A stretch of 64,000 nucleotides of DNA from assembly GCA_013112725.1 (NCBI GenBank), contig JABFFZ010000014.1:1-64000 (forward strand), in the 5' to 3' direction. Below are positions 7,746 through 17,414 of the stretch, piece after piece. The translations under genes were made by a program, and so were the position numbers. The DNA comes from Chloroflexota bacterium. GTDB taxonomy: Bacteria > Chloroflexota > Anaerolineae > Promineifilales > Promineifilaceae. The number at the start of each line of letters is the position of its first letter. Positions within the stretch are counted from its first letter, which is position 1. The notes under the pieces were generated by a model. That model was not told where the DNA came from and did not search any database. It saw nothing but the letters and a program-made list of their open reading frames with translations.

Positions 7746-9362
7746 CTATCGCAGTTGATAATCCCAGCCAAAGTTGACCGGGTAGGCATGGTCGTTTCCC
7801 AACAATGTGATTTCCTGATACCAGATACCTCTGGCGGGGAAGGTCCAGTCGCCGGGCAGCAGGATGGCAGCGTTATTTCCGGCGACAGCGTTCATGGACA
7901 CGCAGTAGGTACCGGGCTGCAAACTGCCAAAGGTGTATTTACCGCTGGCGTCGGTCACGGCCGTGACCGCGACCGGATTGCCGGTGGCACACGCCCCGGC
8001 TTGCAACAGCATCGTCACCCCGGCGATATACCCCTCATGGGGGGCAATCATGCCATCGGCGTGGTAATCACCATTGCCGTCGGCCACACAGTCACCGTCC
8101 AAGGCATCGCCGTTTTCGTTGGTCAGGCAGTAGTCATCCCACACGAAACCGGTGATAGAGCCGCTGGGCGCGGGTGATTTCAGGTTGATGCCGTTAAGCG
8201 TCTGGCCGGTGGTGATGGCCACGCTGGCCACGTCGTCCAACAGGCCGCCATTGCCAACCAGGCCAATGCAGTAACTGCCGTTATACATGCCGCTGAAGGT
8301 GTAACGGCCGTCGGCGCCCGAATAAACAATCGCCAGTGCATCCTGGCGCACATGGCAGGCTGTGCCCGGCGTCAGCCACACTTCACGGCTGCCCATCAGC
8401 GTTTCACCGTTGTCATAGACGCCATTCTGGTTCCAGTCCTGGTAGATTAGGCCGGAAATGGTGGTGGGCTGCGCCGCCGACACCACAATTTTCACCCAGA
8501 AGGGGCTGTTGTTACGGCCGACGCCAAAGAACTGCCCTTGTGCATCCTGCAATTTCCAGTCGCTTTGGTACGTATTCGGCGCATCCGGGCTGACCATGTT
8601 GATGGTCAGGTCAACGGTATGGCCGGGCTGCACCGAATCCCGCAGCGGGAAAAAGGTGGAAACCGCGCCCAGCAGATGGCCGCCGGCATGGACCATTTTA
8701 TAGCTGGTATCCCAGGTGCAGGTGCCGGTGTTTTTGATGCGCCAGATTTTGTTAAAGCCGGTGTTGGGCGCGAACTGCGTGCCATCCGGCACACTCACGT
8801 CGCTTACCAGCGCCGCACTGTTGGTGCAGGCGGTCACGGGGGCAGCAGAGGGCTGTGTGTACTGATTATGGGCGGTGATCCAACAGCTACCGGTGGAGCC
8901 GTCAGCGCATTTCACCCGCCACCAACCGAAGTCACTGCTAACGCCGGTGACGCTGGCGATCTGGCCTTCGGCTACCCAACCAATCACGGTGTAGCCGGCG
9001 CCGGGGCCGCTGCGCATGTTCACGTCAGCCAGCGCCATGACGTACTGCACCTGGGTGTTGAGGACGGTCACGGCCGTTGGCGGCACATTGGTCGCTGCGG
9101 GCACGGCTACGGCCGTCGTTGGCTCCGCTGTGGCCACAGAATCCACCGGATCGGCCGCCGGCGTGACGCTGGGCGCTTCAATAGTCACGGTCGGCGTCGC
9201 CGTTGCCGGATTTTGCCCAAACGGGATGGGCGTGATCAACGTCACGTCCGGCTCTTGAACTGCAAAATAACTGCGGCCCAGCAATAGGGCAGAGACACTC
9301 AAAACGCCAAATAGCAGGGTGGCCGCAAAACCGATTAATAAAAAGGCTGTTGTGCGAGACAT
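7746..9362 (-). CDS. Secreted SH3b / NBR1-Ig-like / SdrD-B-like multidomain protein
   Basis: 538 residues. Order: N-terminal membrane or signal segment (residues 7-30), Pro/Thr-rich linker, bacterial SH3 domain at about 105-170 (VNMRSGPGAGYTVIGWV), an Ig-like domain of the NBR1 type at about 190-290 (FNKIWRIKNTGTCTW, TVDLTINMVSP), then two B-type beta-sandwich repeats (ISGLIYQDWNQNGVYDNGE and ITGFVWDDYCLTNENGD, each with a GxYxFxxLxxGxYC ending). It looks like an extracellular adhesion or cell-wall-binding protein. SH3b domains bind peptidoglycan or sugars in other families; that is family knowledge, not shown here. AAGGAGAG precedes ATG 9362. Confidence 0.9.
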   Translation of the reverse strand: MSRTTAFLLIGFAATLLFGVLSVSALLLGRSYFAVQEPDVTLITPIPFGQNPATATPTVTIEAPSVTPAADPVDSVATAEPTTAVAVPAATNVPPTAVTVLNTQVQYVMALADVNMRSGPGAGYTVIGWVAEGQIASVTGVSSDFGWWRVKCADGSTGSCWITAHNQYTQPSAAPVTACTNSAALVSDVSVPDGTQFAPNTGFNKIWRIKNTGTCTWDTSYKMVHAGGHLLGAVSTFFPLRDSVQPGHTVDLTINMVSPDAPNTYQSDWKLQDAQGQFFGVGRNNSPFWVKIVVSAAQPTTISGLIYQDWNQNGVYDNGETLMGSREVWLTPGTACHVRQDALAIVYSGADGRYTFSGMYNGSYCIGLVGNGGLLDDVASVAITTGQTLNGINLKSPAPSGSITGFVWDDYCLTNENGDALDGDCVADGNGDYHADGMIAPHEGYIAGVTMLLQAGACATGNPVAVTAVTDASGKYTFGSLQPGTYCVSMNAVAGNNAAILLPGDWTFPARGIWYQEITLLGNDHAYPVNFGWDYQLR

Positions 9363-9583
9363 GTTTACTCTCCTTGTCGCGTGCTTACGAGAATCACGCT
9401 GTCAATTGATGATTTGATGATGGCCGGAGACACGATTTTTCCAATCGCGCTGCGGGGACAGCCATCACACAGAGATGTCGCCGGGCGAGGGGCGAATGTA
9501 ACAGTCGTTTTCCCTACGCCCGGCCTACGGCCGTTTTCCGCCTGATAATTTCGGCTCTTTGGGAATTCATGGGGTTGATAGAC

Positions 9584-9608
9584 CCCTTCGACAAGCTCAG
9601 GGCAGGCT
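9584..9608. repeat. Dispersed CCCTTCGACAAGCTCAGGGC-type repeat
   Basis: This short sequence is familiar as a repeat scattered between genes of many unrelated bacteria. A degenerate copy in the opposite orientation is at 38825-38848. It lies in the 313-bp gap 9363-9675, where I see no gene. Confidence 0.7.
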
Positions 9609-9671
9609 GTGATGCGTGAAACGTGAAACGTGACCAAAGAGACATCACGTATCACGCATCACGTTTCACGC
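9609..9671. repeat. CGTGATGCGTGAAA tandem array with inverted copies
   Basis: Direct units GTGATGC, GTGAAAC, GTGAAAC, GTGACC on the left face inverted units CACGTAT, CACGCAT, CACGTTT, CACGC on the right, giving a long hairpin. The array ends 5 nt from the stop codon of the gene at 9676. One of about ten such arrays in this window. Confidence 0.85.
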
Positions 9672-9675
9672 TGTG

Positions 9676-11172
9676 TTAGGGCTGCGGGAAATACACAACC
9701 CGCACCGCGCGCTGCACCAGCCGGAATACAGACCAGGGTTCCCACTGGCCCGTGTCCGGGTTGTACCAGCAGCGGGCATGGTAGGTTGTGTCGTAAGCAA
9801 TGCGCGGATTTCCTTGCGCATCCAGGGACAAGACAGGCGCGATGCCATCCCACAGGCCGCCATCACAATGCGGTGGTATGGCTACCGGCCAGGCTGCAAC
9901 CAGTTGATTGCGCGATTCCGTCACCTGGTGCTGCCAGGCAGCGCCGGCCGATTCGCAGTTGTTGTTACACCAGCTATACCCCAGGCCGCCGGCGTTGTAC
10001 AGGGCATAGGCGATGCGCGGTTTACCGGCGGCGTCGAGTTCCAGGTCTGGGCCACGGCCGTCGTTCACACTCAATCCCAGTTCTTTACGCTGCCAGTTGC
10101 TGCCGTTTTGGCAGGTTGCGTTGCACCAGGCATAAAACAGCCGGTCGCCTTGCCCGTTTAACTTCGCCCCTTCGTAGAAGGCGACACGCGGGCGGCCTTG
10201 CGCATCCATTTCCAGGTCATAGGAAACGTTTGGGCCACTGCCCCGGTCAGCCAACGGCACACTTTGCCAGTTGTCCCGCTGGTCACAATTGGCGTCGCAG
10301 ACCAGGTAATACAGGTAAAACTCATCTTGCATGGACGCGCCATCGGCCAGCACACGCGGCTGTCCCTGGGGCGTGAAAGCCAGCACCGGGTAATCGAATT
10401 TTTCGTAGCGATAGTTGTGTTCGTTGCCGTTGTCCTGGTTGATTTGTGTTTCGTACCAGTTCTCCGGGTCGGTGCAGCCGCCATCGCAGTAGGCATAGAA
10501 CGTGCCCAGGTGCCCGGTTACCCCATCTTTGTAGACGAAGCGGGGACGGCCGTTGGGGTCCAGAGCAAAGTAGCGCTGCGGTAAAGCGTCATCCTTCAGC
10601 AAATCAATCACGCCGATGCCCGAACTAGAGGTCAGGTAGATCAGGCCCCACCGGGCTGGGTCGGTGCAGTTCTGGTCACAGGCCGCGTAGAAATAGTCAT
10701 TGCCGCTTGCCCGCACCTGGGAAGGGGTTCTGAAAATAATGCGCGGCTGGCCGGTAGCGGTCAATTGCAGTTGCATCTCATTGACCAACTCGCCCATAGC
10801 GACGCCGCTCCAACTGGCATCATTGTCACAGTCGCCGGGGCAATAGTAGTACACGCCATACGTCGGCCTATCGTCAATGGCCGGTTCGTAATAATAGTAA
10901 GCCAGATGCATACCACCCTGGGCATCAATCTGGATGCTGGCGTTGCTGGTTTTATATTGCGTGTCAAAAAAGAAGCGGCCTTCAACCCCTGTGGGCGGTG
11001 GCGGCGGCGGGGTGTTGGTATTGCTGCTGGTTATCGCCGGTAAAAACACCAGGTACTCACCGCTGCCCTGGGCCGGCGACGGCCGTAACACCACAACCAT
11101 CACCAGACCGGCCAGGATCATCAGGCAGATAATAGGTTTTAAGGAAGTTTTTTTGAGTTCTATCTTGTTCAT
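9676..11172 (-). CDS. Secreted protein with six Cys-x3-Cys...Trp repeats
   Basis: 498 residues with an N-terminal hydrophobic signal (ICLMILAGLVMVVVL), then the motif EYLVFLPAITSS and a poly-Pro linker. The body is repeats of about 60-70 residues. Each carries aromatic-rich beta strands, a C-x3-C-x5-W knot (CPGDCDNDASW, CDQNCTDPARW, CDGGCTDPENW, CDANCDQRDNW, CNATCQNGSNW, CNNNCESAGAAW) and a strand of the form LDAxGxPRIAY. Six such cysteine pairs suggest disulfides and a beta-propeller-like fold, so it probably acts outside the cell. Family not recognised. AGAGGT lies 9 nt before ATG 11172. Only 26 bp separates it from the SRPBCC gene upstream, so the two are probably co-transcribed. Confidence 0.85.
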   Translation of the reverse strand: MNKIELKKTSLKPIICLMILAGLVMVVVLRPSPAQGSGEYLVFLPAITSSNTNTPPPPPPTGVEGRFFFDTQYKTSNASIQIDAQGGMHLAYYYYEPAIDDRPTYGVYYYCPGDCDNDASWSGVAMGELVNEMQLQLTATGQPRIIFRTPSQVRASGNDYFYAACDQNCTDPARWGLIYLTSSSGIGVIDLLKDDALPQRYFALDPNGRPRFVYKDGVTGHLGTFYAYCDGGCTDPENWYETQINQDNGNEHNYRYEKFDYPVLAFTPQGQPRVLADGASMQDEFYLYYLVCDANCDQRDNWQSVPLADRGSGPNVSYDLEMDAQGRPRVAFYEGAKLNGQGDRLFYAWCNATCQNGSNWQRKELGLSVNDGRGPDLELDAAGKPRIAYALYNAGGLGYSWCNNNCESAGAAWQHQVTESRNQLVAAWPVAIPPHCDGGLWDGIAPVLSLDAQGNPRIAYDTTYHARCWYNPDTGQWEPWSVFRLVQRAVRVVYFPQP

Positions 11173-11198
11173 TTGTCTTGTACCTCTTTTGAAAATTG

Positions 11199-11657
11199 TT
11201 ACTGGTGGCTGCCCTGCTGCCGGGCATAGTCGTTCAGGATTTTCATTTCTTCGCGGTACACCATGCGCATAAAAAATGGCGTTGTGTAGCGGTCAATTGC
11301 CCCTTTCAAACCGGGTTGGGACTGCCAGACGGTGGCAAACGTCACCTGCGATTCGGTCGGGCTGATCGGTTTAACAGTAAAGGTCGTCACCAGACCCGTG
11401 TTGACATCGCGTTCCACCAGCACAGCGCCCGGTTCCGGCTCGGTGACGGCCATGTGCATCTGGGTTTTGCCGCCAAAGGATCTGGCATGAAGCGTAAATT
11501 GCGTGCCGTCGCCGACGCCGCCCGCGGTCACATCGAGACCGGTGAAATAGTTCGGCGGCAAAATGCAGCGATGGTGGTCGTAATCGGCCAGGATGTTGTA
11601 AACAACGGCGGCTGGCGCTTCTACGGTGCTAGAGACGGTAACGGTTATTGTTGACAT
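11199..11657 (-). CDS. SRPBCC/START-type ligand-binding protein
   Basis: 152 residues. The N-terminus TVEAPAAVVYNILADYDHHRCILPPNYF and the C-terminal amphipathic helix are typical of the polyketide cyclase/START helix-grip fold, which encloses a hydrophobic ligand. The family includes cyclases, lipid carriers and stress proteins, so no ligand can be named. It is first of a likely two-gene transcript with the Cys-repeat secreted protein. GAGGAAAAATC precedes ATG 11657. Confidence 0.85.
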   Translation of the reverse strand: MSTITVTVSSTVEAPAAVVYNILADYDHHRCILPPNYFTGLDVTAGGVGDGTQFTLHARSFGGKTQMHMAVTEPEPGAVLVERDVNTGLVTTFTVKPISPTESQVTFATVWQSQPGLKGAIDRYTTPFFMRMVYREEMKILNDYARQQGSHQ

Positions 11658-11721
11658 GATTTTTCCTCAAACTAGATTGATATTAGTGAACACAGCACTC
11701 ACATGGGTACGGCCGTTTTGC

Positions 11722-11955
11722 TTATTTTTCATCACGGCTTTCCTTATTGTAACCGGTGAAATTTTGACCAGGGTAACGGCGCAGCATGTCTAGCATAAGG
11801 GGAATGAGCGCCGCCCAGCCGCGAAAGTGGCGAATCTCGCCGCTGGGGACGTGGCGCAGTTTGCCGCGCCATTGGGGTTGGCCATCCACCTCGCCCTCTA
11901 ACCACACCCTGACGGTGAAAAGCTGTGAATCGGGAAGTTGCTCTTTATCGCTCAT
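11722..11955 (-). CDS. Small conserved-looking protein, unknown function
   Basis: About 77 residues (MSDKEQLPDSQLFTVRVWLE...). A run of three ATG codons follows AGGAA; the third (11955) has the best spacing. Strand-rich N-terminal half (FTVRVWLEGEVDGQPQWRGKL), then HVPSGEIRHFRGWAALIPLM. No signal peptide or membrane helix. It stands behind the third SARP-like promoter (12010-12054), with a leader of about 45 nt. Family not recognised. Confidence 0.65.
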   Translation of the reverse strand: MSDKEQLPDSQLFTVRVWLEGEVDGQPQWRGKLRHVPSGEIRHFRGWAALIPLMLDMLRRYPGQNFTGYNKESRDEK

Positions 11956-12009
11956 CATCATTTCCTGTTTCAAACTATCGCGGCCAACTCATTAGCGCGT
12001 GATGCAGGC

Positions 12010-12054
12010 ACCATACCATCACGGCCGTTTGCCAGCCGTTTGGTATGCCGTTTG
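12010..12054 (-). promoter_or_regulatory. SARP/BTAD-like promoter, site 3
   Basis: Three exact CAAACGGC copies on the minus strand at 12054-12047, 12042-12035 and 12031-12024 (spacing 12 then 11 bp), then 8 bp, then TATGGT at 12015-12010. This is the best of the three sites and shares an identical 23-bp core (12021-12043) with sites 1 and 2. Confidence 0.62.
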
Positions 12055-12091
12055 AAATGAATTTGAATGAAATTGGGGGAAATGAGCCGGG

Positions 12092-12631
12092 TTATTGCCC
12101 AACAATGCCAGACAGGATGGCGTTAAAGGGCTGCCCAACCGCTTCCTGTTGCGCCTGGCTGATTTGATCGGGCGTTAGCTGCGCTTGCAGTCCAGCGCAC
12201 AACGTTTCGGCGCGCTGCCGGGCCTCCCAATCCAGGCCCGGATGCTGCAAAACAGACAAAGCCCACACCAACGCAGTGAATGGATCACCAAAATGGGCAC
12301 ACACAACGGCCGTTCCCAACACCGCCGCCAGGATATACCGAACCGCGTGTACCCGTTGTCTGGCGCGTAGAAACGTCAAAAAATGGGACCGGGCCGCCTC
12401 AAAGTTCTCGGCGTCTATTTCCAGGAAACCCATGGCCACTGAGGCCCGTTCCAGGCCAACTAGGTCATTGAATTCGGAGAACAAGGTCATGCTTTGTTCG
12501 ATGAACTGCCGCGCGGCCGATAAATCGCCCTGCGCCTGTTTAACCAGGCCCAAATAGTGGGTGGCATAGGTAATGCTGTTGGGGTCATTTGTTTCGCGCG
12601 TGGCTTCCAGGCAGGCAGCCAACTGCTGCCC
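12092..12631 (-). pseudogene. C-terminal fragment of a TPR protein, probably a BTAD-type regulator
   Basis: About 180 residues of TPR helices (QLAACLEATRETNDPNSITY, THYLGLVKQAQGDLSAARQF) ending in a normal stop at 12092. The frame continues upstream to 12679, but those codons are the reverse of the SBBP-repeat gene and look meaningless, so the N-terminal bulk is missing. The repeat style matches the tail of the 993-residue regulator at 14425-17406. No plausible start or RBS. Either a deletion/inversion remnant or an assembly join near 12632. Confidence 0.75.
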
Positions 12632-14353
12632 GGCTATTGATCTGGTGTATGACAGCAGCGAAGGGTTGCTGAAAGGCACGTATTACGTCGCGCCGGGCGC
12701 AGACCCGGCCGTCATTGGCTGGCGCTACCAGGGCGGCACGGCCGTAACCCTGGACGGGACAACCGGCGATTTATACATCACTCCGAACAACCAGGCCACC
12801 CTGGTGGAAAAAGCGCCGGTTGCCTATCAGGTGGTGAACGGCCGCCAGCAGCCCATCACCGCCGCCTACCGGTTGGATGGGGATGCAGTTCGTTTTGAGT
12901 TGGGCGAATATGATCCGCAACGGCCGTTAATCATTGACCCCACGCTGGTGTACAGCAGCTACTTTGGCGGCAGCAGCGATGATTATGGCCGGGATGTGGC
13001 CATGGACGGCAGCGGCAACGTCTATCTGGTGGGCAACACCTATTCCAGCACATTGCCCGGCGGCGGCAGTGCGGTTCTGGCTCCAGTGACTTGTTTGTAA
13101 CCAAGGTTAACGCGGCGGGTACGGCCGTACTGTTCACCACCATCGTCGGCGGCAGCGGCGGCGACTATGCCGAAGCGGTGGCCGTCAATACCACCGGCAG
13201 CAAAATCTGGATCGCCGGCAGCACCACTTCCAACAATCTACCCACGGCCAACGCCTTCCAGGCCGTCAGCGGCGGCGGCGGCGACGCCCTGGTGATGCAG
13301 TTCAACGGCAGCGGCGGCCTGGTGTTTAGCAGCTACTACGGCGGCTACTTGTCTGACGCTGCCGCAGACATCGCCCTGGACAGCGCCGGGAATGCCCATC
13401 TAGTTGGTTCCATTTGGGGCGGCTTCTTCGCCAAAGTGAACGGGCAAACCTACCAAAACGAATACGAGCGGATGATCGGCGGTCAGGAAGCGGTGGGCCA
13501 CGGTATCGCTCTGGACAGTCAGAACAACATCTACATCACCGGCGAAATTCGCTCGGCCACCTGGCCCACCGTCAACCCGGTGCAGGAAAATTGTGGTTCG
13601 TTTGACGACTGGACGTGCAGCACCGACGCCTTTGTGGTGAAACTACCACCCGCCGGCGACGATTTGTTGTTCAGCACCTACCTGGGCGGCAGCACGGCTA
13701 ACGGCGGCAGCGGTACGGATATTGGCCGGGCGATTGCGGTGGACGGCAGCGGCCATATCGCCGTCGTGGGCGAAACGTTTGCCAACGATTTTCCGGTTGC
13801 CAACGCGGCCCAGGGGCAAAAACCGGGCAGTAACACGATGAGCGCCGCTTTTGTAACGCGGCTGGCGCGGCAGGGGGCAGGCTACCAGGTGGCCTTTAGC
13901 ACCTATTTGGGTGACGAGGGGACGGATTGGGCAACGGCCGTAGCCATGAACAACGCCGGGCAGGTGTTTGTGGTCGGCGGCACAGGTTCAGATACCTTTC
14001 CGGTGGCGGCAGCCTGGCAGCCGCAGCGTGGCCCCGGCGTTTGTTTTAGCGCCACCAGCCGCAACTGCTACGATGCCTTCATCGCCCAGTTTACGGCAAC
14101 CGGCGCGATGCCCTTCAGCACCTACTGGGGCGGTACAGATGATGACGTGGCCGCCGGGCTGGCGCTGGACAGCGGCGGCAACCTGGTAGTGGGCGGGCGG
14201 ACGGAATCGCTGGCTTTCCCGGTAGCCGGTGGCGGCTTCCAGCTCAACCGGGGGCAGGGCGTGGAAGCATTTGTGGTTAAAGCGAGTATCGGCTCCACCC
14301 CACCGCCCCCCGATTTGCCAAACAAGGTATATCTACCGCTGGTTGTGCGCTAG
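12632..14353 (+). pseudogene. 5'-truncated, frameshifted SBBP-repeat secreted protein
   Basis: Starts in mid-protein at AIDLVYDSSEGLLKGTYYV, a domain that normally lies well inside these proteins, so signal peptide and N-terminus are missing. Repeats of the SBBP type follow (VYSSYFGGSSDDYGRDVAMD, GNVYLVGNT, and so on, about eight). Near 13070-13080 the frame breaks: one frame ends at the TAA 13098, while SGSSDLFVTKVN continues in the next frame to 14353. The C-terminus is NKVYLPLVVR, the surface motif seen in neighbouring proteins. Truncation plus frameshift indicates a pseudogene, unless both come from assembly error. Confidence 0.8.
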
Positions 14354-14370
14354 TACCTGACCGGGTTAAG

Positions 14371-14419
14371 TTTGTAGTAACCGCTTCCACGGGCAACCGG
14401 CTAAAGCCGTTACGACAAA
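14371..14419. repeat. Inverted repeat between convergent genes
   Basis: Arms 14371-14386 and 14404-14419 (TTTGTAGTAACCGCTT and AAGCCGTTACGACAAA) pair with two mismatches. It sits between the SBBP remnant (plus) and the BTAD regulator stop (minus) and could end transcription from either side. Confidence 0.75.
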
Positions 14420-14424
14420 CCCCC

Positions 14425-17406
14425 TCAACTTTCCTCTGCTAACACCGATAAGGCCAGATGAATAACGGCCGTCAACGGCCGTGCCTGTCCTTGTTCCCAG
14501 GCGCGCTGAAAGTTGGTTTCGCCAACGGCCGTGACCATCTCGGCCTGGATTTGCTGTTGGGCGGCGCGTTCGGAGTGGGGCACGGCTGTGCCCGTCTGCT
14601 GCCGCAAACCCGCCGCCGCGCCAAATAGTTCCGCACCGGGCAACGGCCGTGCCCATTTTCCGGCCAGCATGGCTACCCCCTCAATGGCATCCGCCGCCGC
14701 CACCGGGTCTGGCGTCTCCTGGTAAATGTGTAAACATTCCCGGAAATAAGCGGCGGCGGCGGCCAGATCACCGGTATCCAGCGCCAGCCGGGCCAGCGAA
14801 TACAACGTCGTCGCCAGCGATGGTTGGTTGTTCACCTGCCGCAGCAGTCGCTCGCTTTCCAACAATACCGTTTGCGCCCGGTCATAAACCTGCAAATAAC
14901 GGTATACATCCCCCAAATTGCCCAGCGCAGTGGCAATATGGACGGCATGGCCCGCGGCGCGCACCAGAGACAAATTCTCTTCGTGCAACACACGCGCCTG
15001 CTGAAAATCGCCCCGGTACATAGCTACAATAGCCAGATTGTTCAACGCACTCTGCTGGCCCCGTTCATTATCAACTTGCCGGTAATGGGCCAGGCTCTCA
15101 TTAAAACAACGTTCCGCTTCCGCGTAATCCGCTTCAAACAAAGCCAGATTGCCCAAACTGTTGAGAGAGGCAGCCATGCCGCGCCCATTCCCGGCCTGTT
15201 GTTGGATGGTCAGCCCTGCCTGATGATACCGGCGCGCCTGGGCATAATCCCCGGAACTGCGGGCCAGCACACCGGCGCCCTGATACGCCAGAGCCAACGT
15301 CGTTGGCGTTAAACCATCGGCGGCGGCCGTGTCATCGGCCAACGCCAGCACCTTTTCCAACCAATCCAACCCTTCCCGCCAATAGCCGCGCCACCACCAA
15401 AAACGCCACAATTGACCGGCGAGTGACACCGCCACGGCCGCCGCCCGGTTTTCCAACGCCCAGGCCAGGGCCGCCCGCACATTGTCAATTTCGGCGTCTA
15501 GCTGCGCCAGCCAGCGCATCCCTTCTGGCCCTTCCAGTTGGGCATGGGCCTCCGCCGCCAGACTTTGGAAATAGGCGGCATGGGCCTGGCGCGCCTCCTG
15601 GTCATCGGCGGGGGTCAGCAACAGCTTGTGCAATAGATATTGGCGCACCAGTTCATGCAGATGGTAACGGCCGTCGCCACTGCGATTCACCAGCGCCCGT
15701 TCCACCAACGCCGAGAGGATGGGCAATGATGCCCCGGCTGCGGACTCGGCCGCTTCCCGCGTAAAGCCGCCGCGAAAGACAGCCAGACGGCGACCCACCG
15801 TCTGCTCCGTCGGAGTAAGCAACTGCCAGGCATAATCAAACACGGCCCGCATACTGCGCTGACGCTCCGGCAAATGGCGCTGGCTGCTGGCTAAAAAGTC
15901 CAGATCGCGCTCAATCTCCTGGGCAATTTCGGCGCAGCTCAACACACGCACCCAGGTAGCCGCCAGTTGCAGCGCCAGGGGAATGCCGCCCACCAATCGG
16001 CAAATGCGGCCAACGGCCGTTTCCTCTGCCGCCGTCAGGTCAAAATGGCGATTGGCGCGTTTGGCCGCCTGCACAAAGAGGGCCACGGCGCTGTTTTCGG
16101 CCGGCGGTGTGTGCGCATCGGGCAGGGGCAGGCCACCCAGATCAAAGAGCCACTCTTCGGCCAGTTCTAACCGCTGGCGTGACGTAACCAGCAGTTTCAC
16201 GCCAGGCGCGCCGTGCAAAATCTCTGGCAGCAAGTCGCTGGCGTCCAGCACATGTTCCATGTTGTCAATCACCAACAGCAGCGTTTTGTCGGCCAGCGCG
16301 GGGATGAGCTGGGAGGGATGGGCGGAGCGTTCCGGCGCGCTGTGGGCCGCCACCTGCGCGATGGTGGCGGCGACCAGCCCGGCGTCCCGGATGGGGGCCA
16401 GGTCTACAAAGGCGACGCCGTCGGGGAAGATGCGCTGGTGGGCCACGGTCGTTTCCAGCGCCAGCCGTGTTTTGCCCATGCCGCCCGGCCCGACAATGGT
16501 GATCAGGCGGCAGCCGGGGTCGGCCAGCCATTCGGCCAGATGGGCCAGTTCCACTTCGCGGCCAATAAAGGGGGTGCCCGGCTGTGGTAATGGTCGCAGC
16601 CGAGCGGCCGGTGGTGTGGCAGCAGGCGGCGTGGTTTCGACCACGGCGACCGGCGCTTCCTGGCGGAGGAACTGCTCGTAAGCGGCCTGGGTGGTAGGCG
16701 CGGGTTCCACGTCCAGTTCCCGGCGCAAGGTAGTGACACACTGGTCATAGACGCGGCGCACCCCGGCGCGGTCACCGCTGCGGGCATGGAGGCGCATCAG
16801 GTGGACGTAAGCGGTCTCGTCCAGGGGGTCTAGCTGCAAGAGGCGCTGGCCAATGCGGGCAGCAGCGCGGAAATCCTGCTGCTGCTCCAGCAAAGCAACC
16901 AACTGGTGCAGGGCGTCCAGATACGCCTGGCGCAGCTCCTCGCGCCGGGGGATGATCCAATCGTCATAGTTTCCGGGCAGCAGATCGCCTTTGTAGAGGG
17001 AGACGGCCGTTTCCAGCAGGGCGATTGTATCGGTGGGGGCGGCGGCGGTTTCGGCCGTGGCCGTTTTGGCCGCCGCCAGCGCCGCTTCAAACTCGGCCAC
17101 GTCCAACGTGTAATCGGCGTCGGCGCGCCATTGCAAGGTCATGGAATCGGCCGCCAGGAAATAGTCGGCGTCAGGGATCGTCTGGCGCAGGGTGAAGAAG
17201 AGATTGCGCAAATTGGCCCGCGCCTGACTGTCGCTGGAATCGGGCCAGAGGGTATAGGCGAGATGTTGGCGGGAAACGGCCGTGTGCCGGTGCAGCAGCA
17301 AATAGGCCAGCAGGGAGATAGGCCGGTCGCCGGCCATATTCACCGCCGGTTTGTCGGCCGGTATCAAGGAAAATTCACCAAAGAGGGTGATGGTTAGATG
17401 CGTCAA
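14425..17406 (-). CDS. AfsR/SARP-like regulator: winged helix, BTAD, NB-ARC ATPase, TPR
   Basis: About 993 residues. Order: winged-helix DNA-binding domain at 1-95 ([30 protein letters not shown]), BTAD at about 100-245 ([24 protein letters not shown]-like [11 protein letters not shown]), ATPase with Walker [14 protein letters not shown] and Walker [12 protein letters not shown], then a C-terminal row of TPRs. STAND-type ATPases of this design turn a signal into DNA binding. No ATG fits the start; TTG 17406 lies 9 nt after the stop of the thiolase gene and begins just before the first strand, so the two genes are probably one transcript. It is the only intact SARP-like protein here and a candidate to read the repeats at 3440, 5538 and 12010. 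Confidence 0.93.
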   Translation of the reverse strand: MTHLTITLFGEFSLIPADKPAVNMAGDRPISLLAYLLLHRHTAVSRQHLAYTLWPDSSDSQARANLRNLFFTLRQTIPDADYFLAADSMTLQWRADADYTLDVAEFEAALAAAKTATAETAAAPTDTIALLETAVSLYKGDLLPGNYDDWIIPRREELRQAYLDALHQLVALLEQQQDFRAAARIGQRLLQLDPLDETAYVHLMRLHARSGDRAGVRRVYDQCVTTLRRELDVEPAPTTQAAYEQFLRQEAPVAVVETTPPAATPPAARLRPLPQPGTPFIGREVELAHLAEWLADPGCRLITIVGPGGMGKTRLALETTVAHQRIFPDGVAFVDLAPIRDAGLVAATIAQVAAHSAPERSAHPSQLIPALADKTLLLVIDNMEHVLDASDLLPEILHGAPGVKLLVTSRQRLELAEEWLFDLGGLPLPDAHTPPAENSAVALFVQAAKRANRHFDLTAAEETAVGRICRLVGGIPLALQLAATWVRVLSCAEIAQEIERDLDFLASSQRHLPERQRSMRAVFDYAWQLLTPTEQTVGRRLAVFRGGFTREAAESAAGASLPILSALVERALVNRSGDGRYHLHELVRQYLLHKLLLTPADDQEARQAHAAYFQSLAAEAHAQLEGPEGMRWLAQLDAEIDNVRAALAWALENRAAAVAVSLAGQLWRFWWWRGYWREGLDWLEKVLALADDTAAADGLTPTTLALAYQGAGVLARSSGDYAQARRYHQAGLTIQQQAGNGRGMAASLNSLGNLALFEADYAEAERCFNESLAHYRQVDNERGQQSALNNLAIVAMYRGDFQQARVLHEENLSLVRAAGHAVHIATALGNLGDVYRYLQVYDRAQTVLLESERLLRQVNNQPSLATTLYSLARLALDTGDLAAAAAYFRECLHIYQETPDPVAAADAIEGVAMLAGKWARPLPGAELFGAAAGLRQQTGTAVPHSERAAQQQIQAEMVTAVGETNFQRAWEQGQARPLTAVIHLALSVLAEES

Positions 17407-17414
17407 CTGCTCAG

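Noticed and set aside
8538..9287. A 249-residue plus-strand frame opposite the SH3b/NBR1-like protein
   Set aside because: His/Arg/Gly-rich shadow of a gene with four recognisable domains on the other strand.
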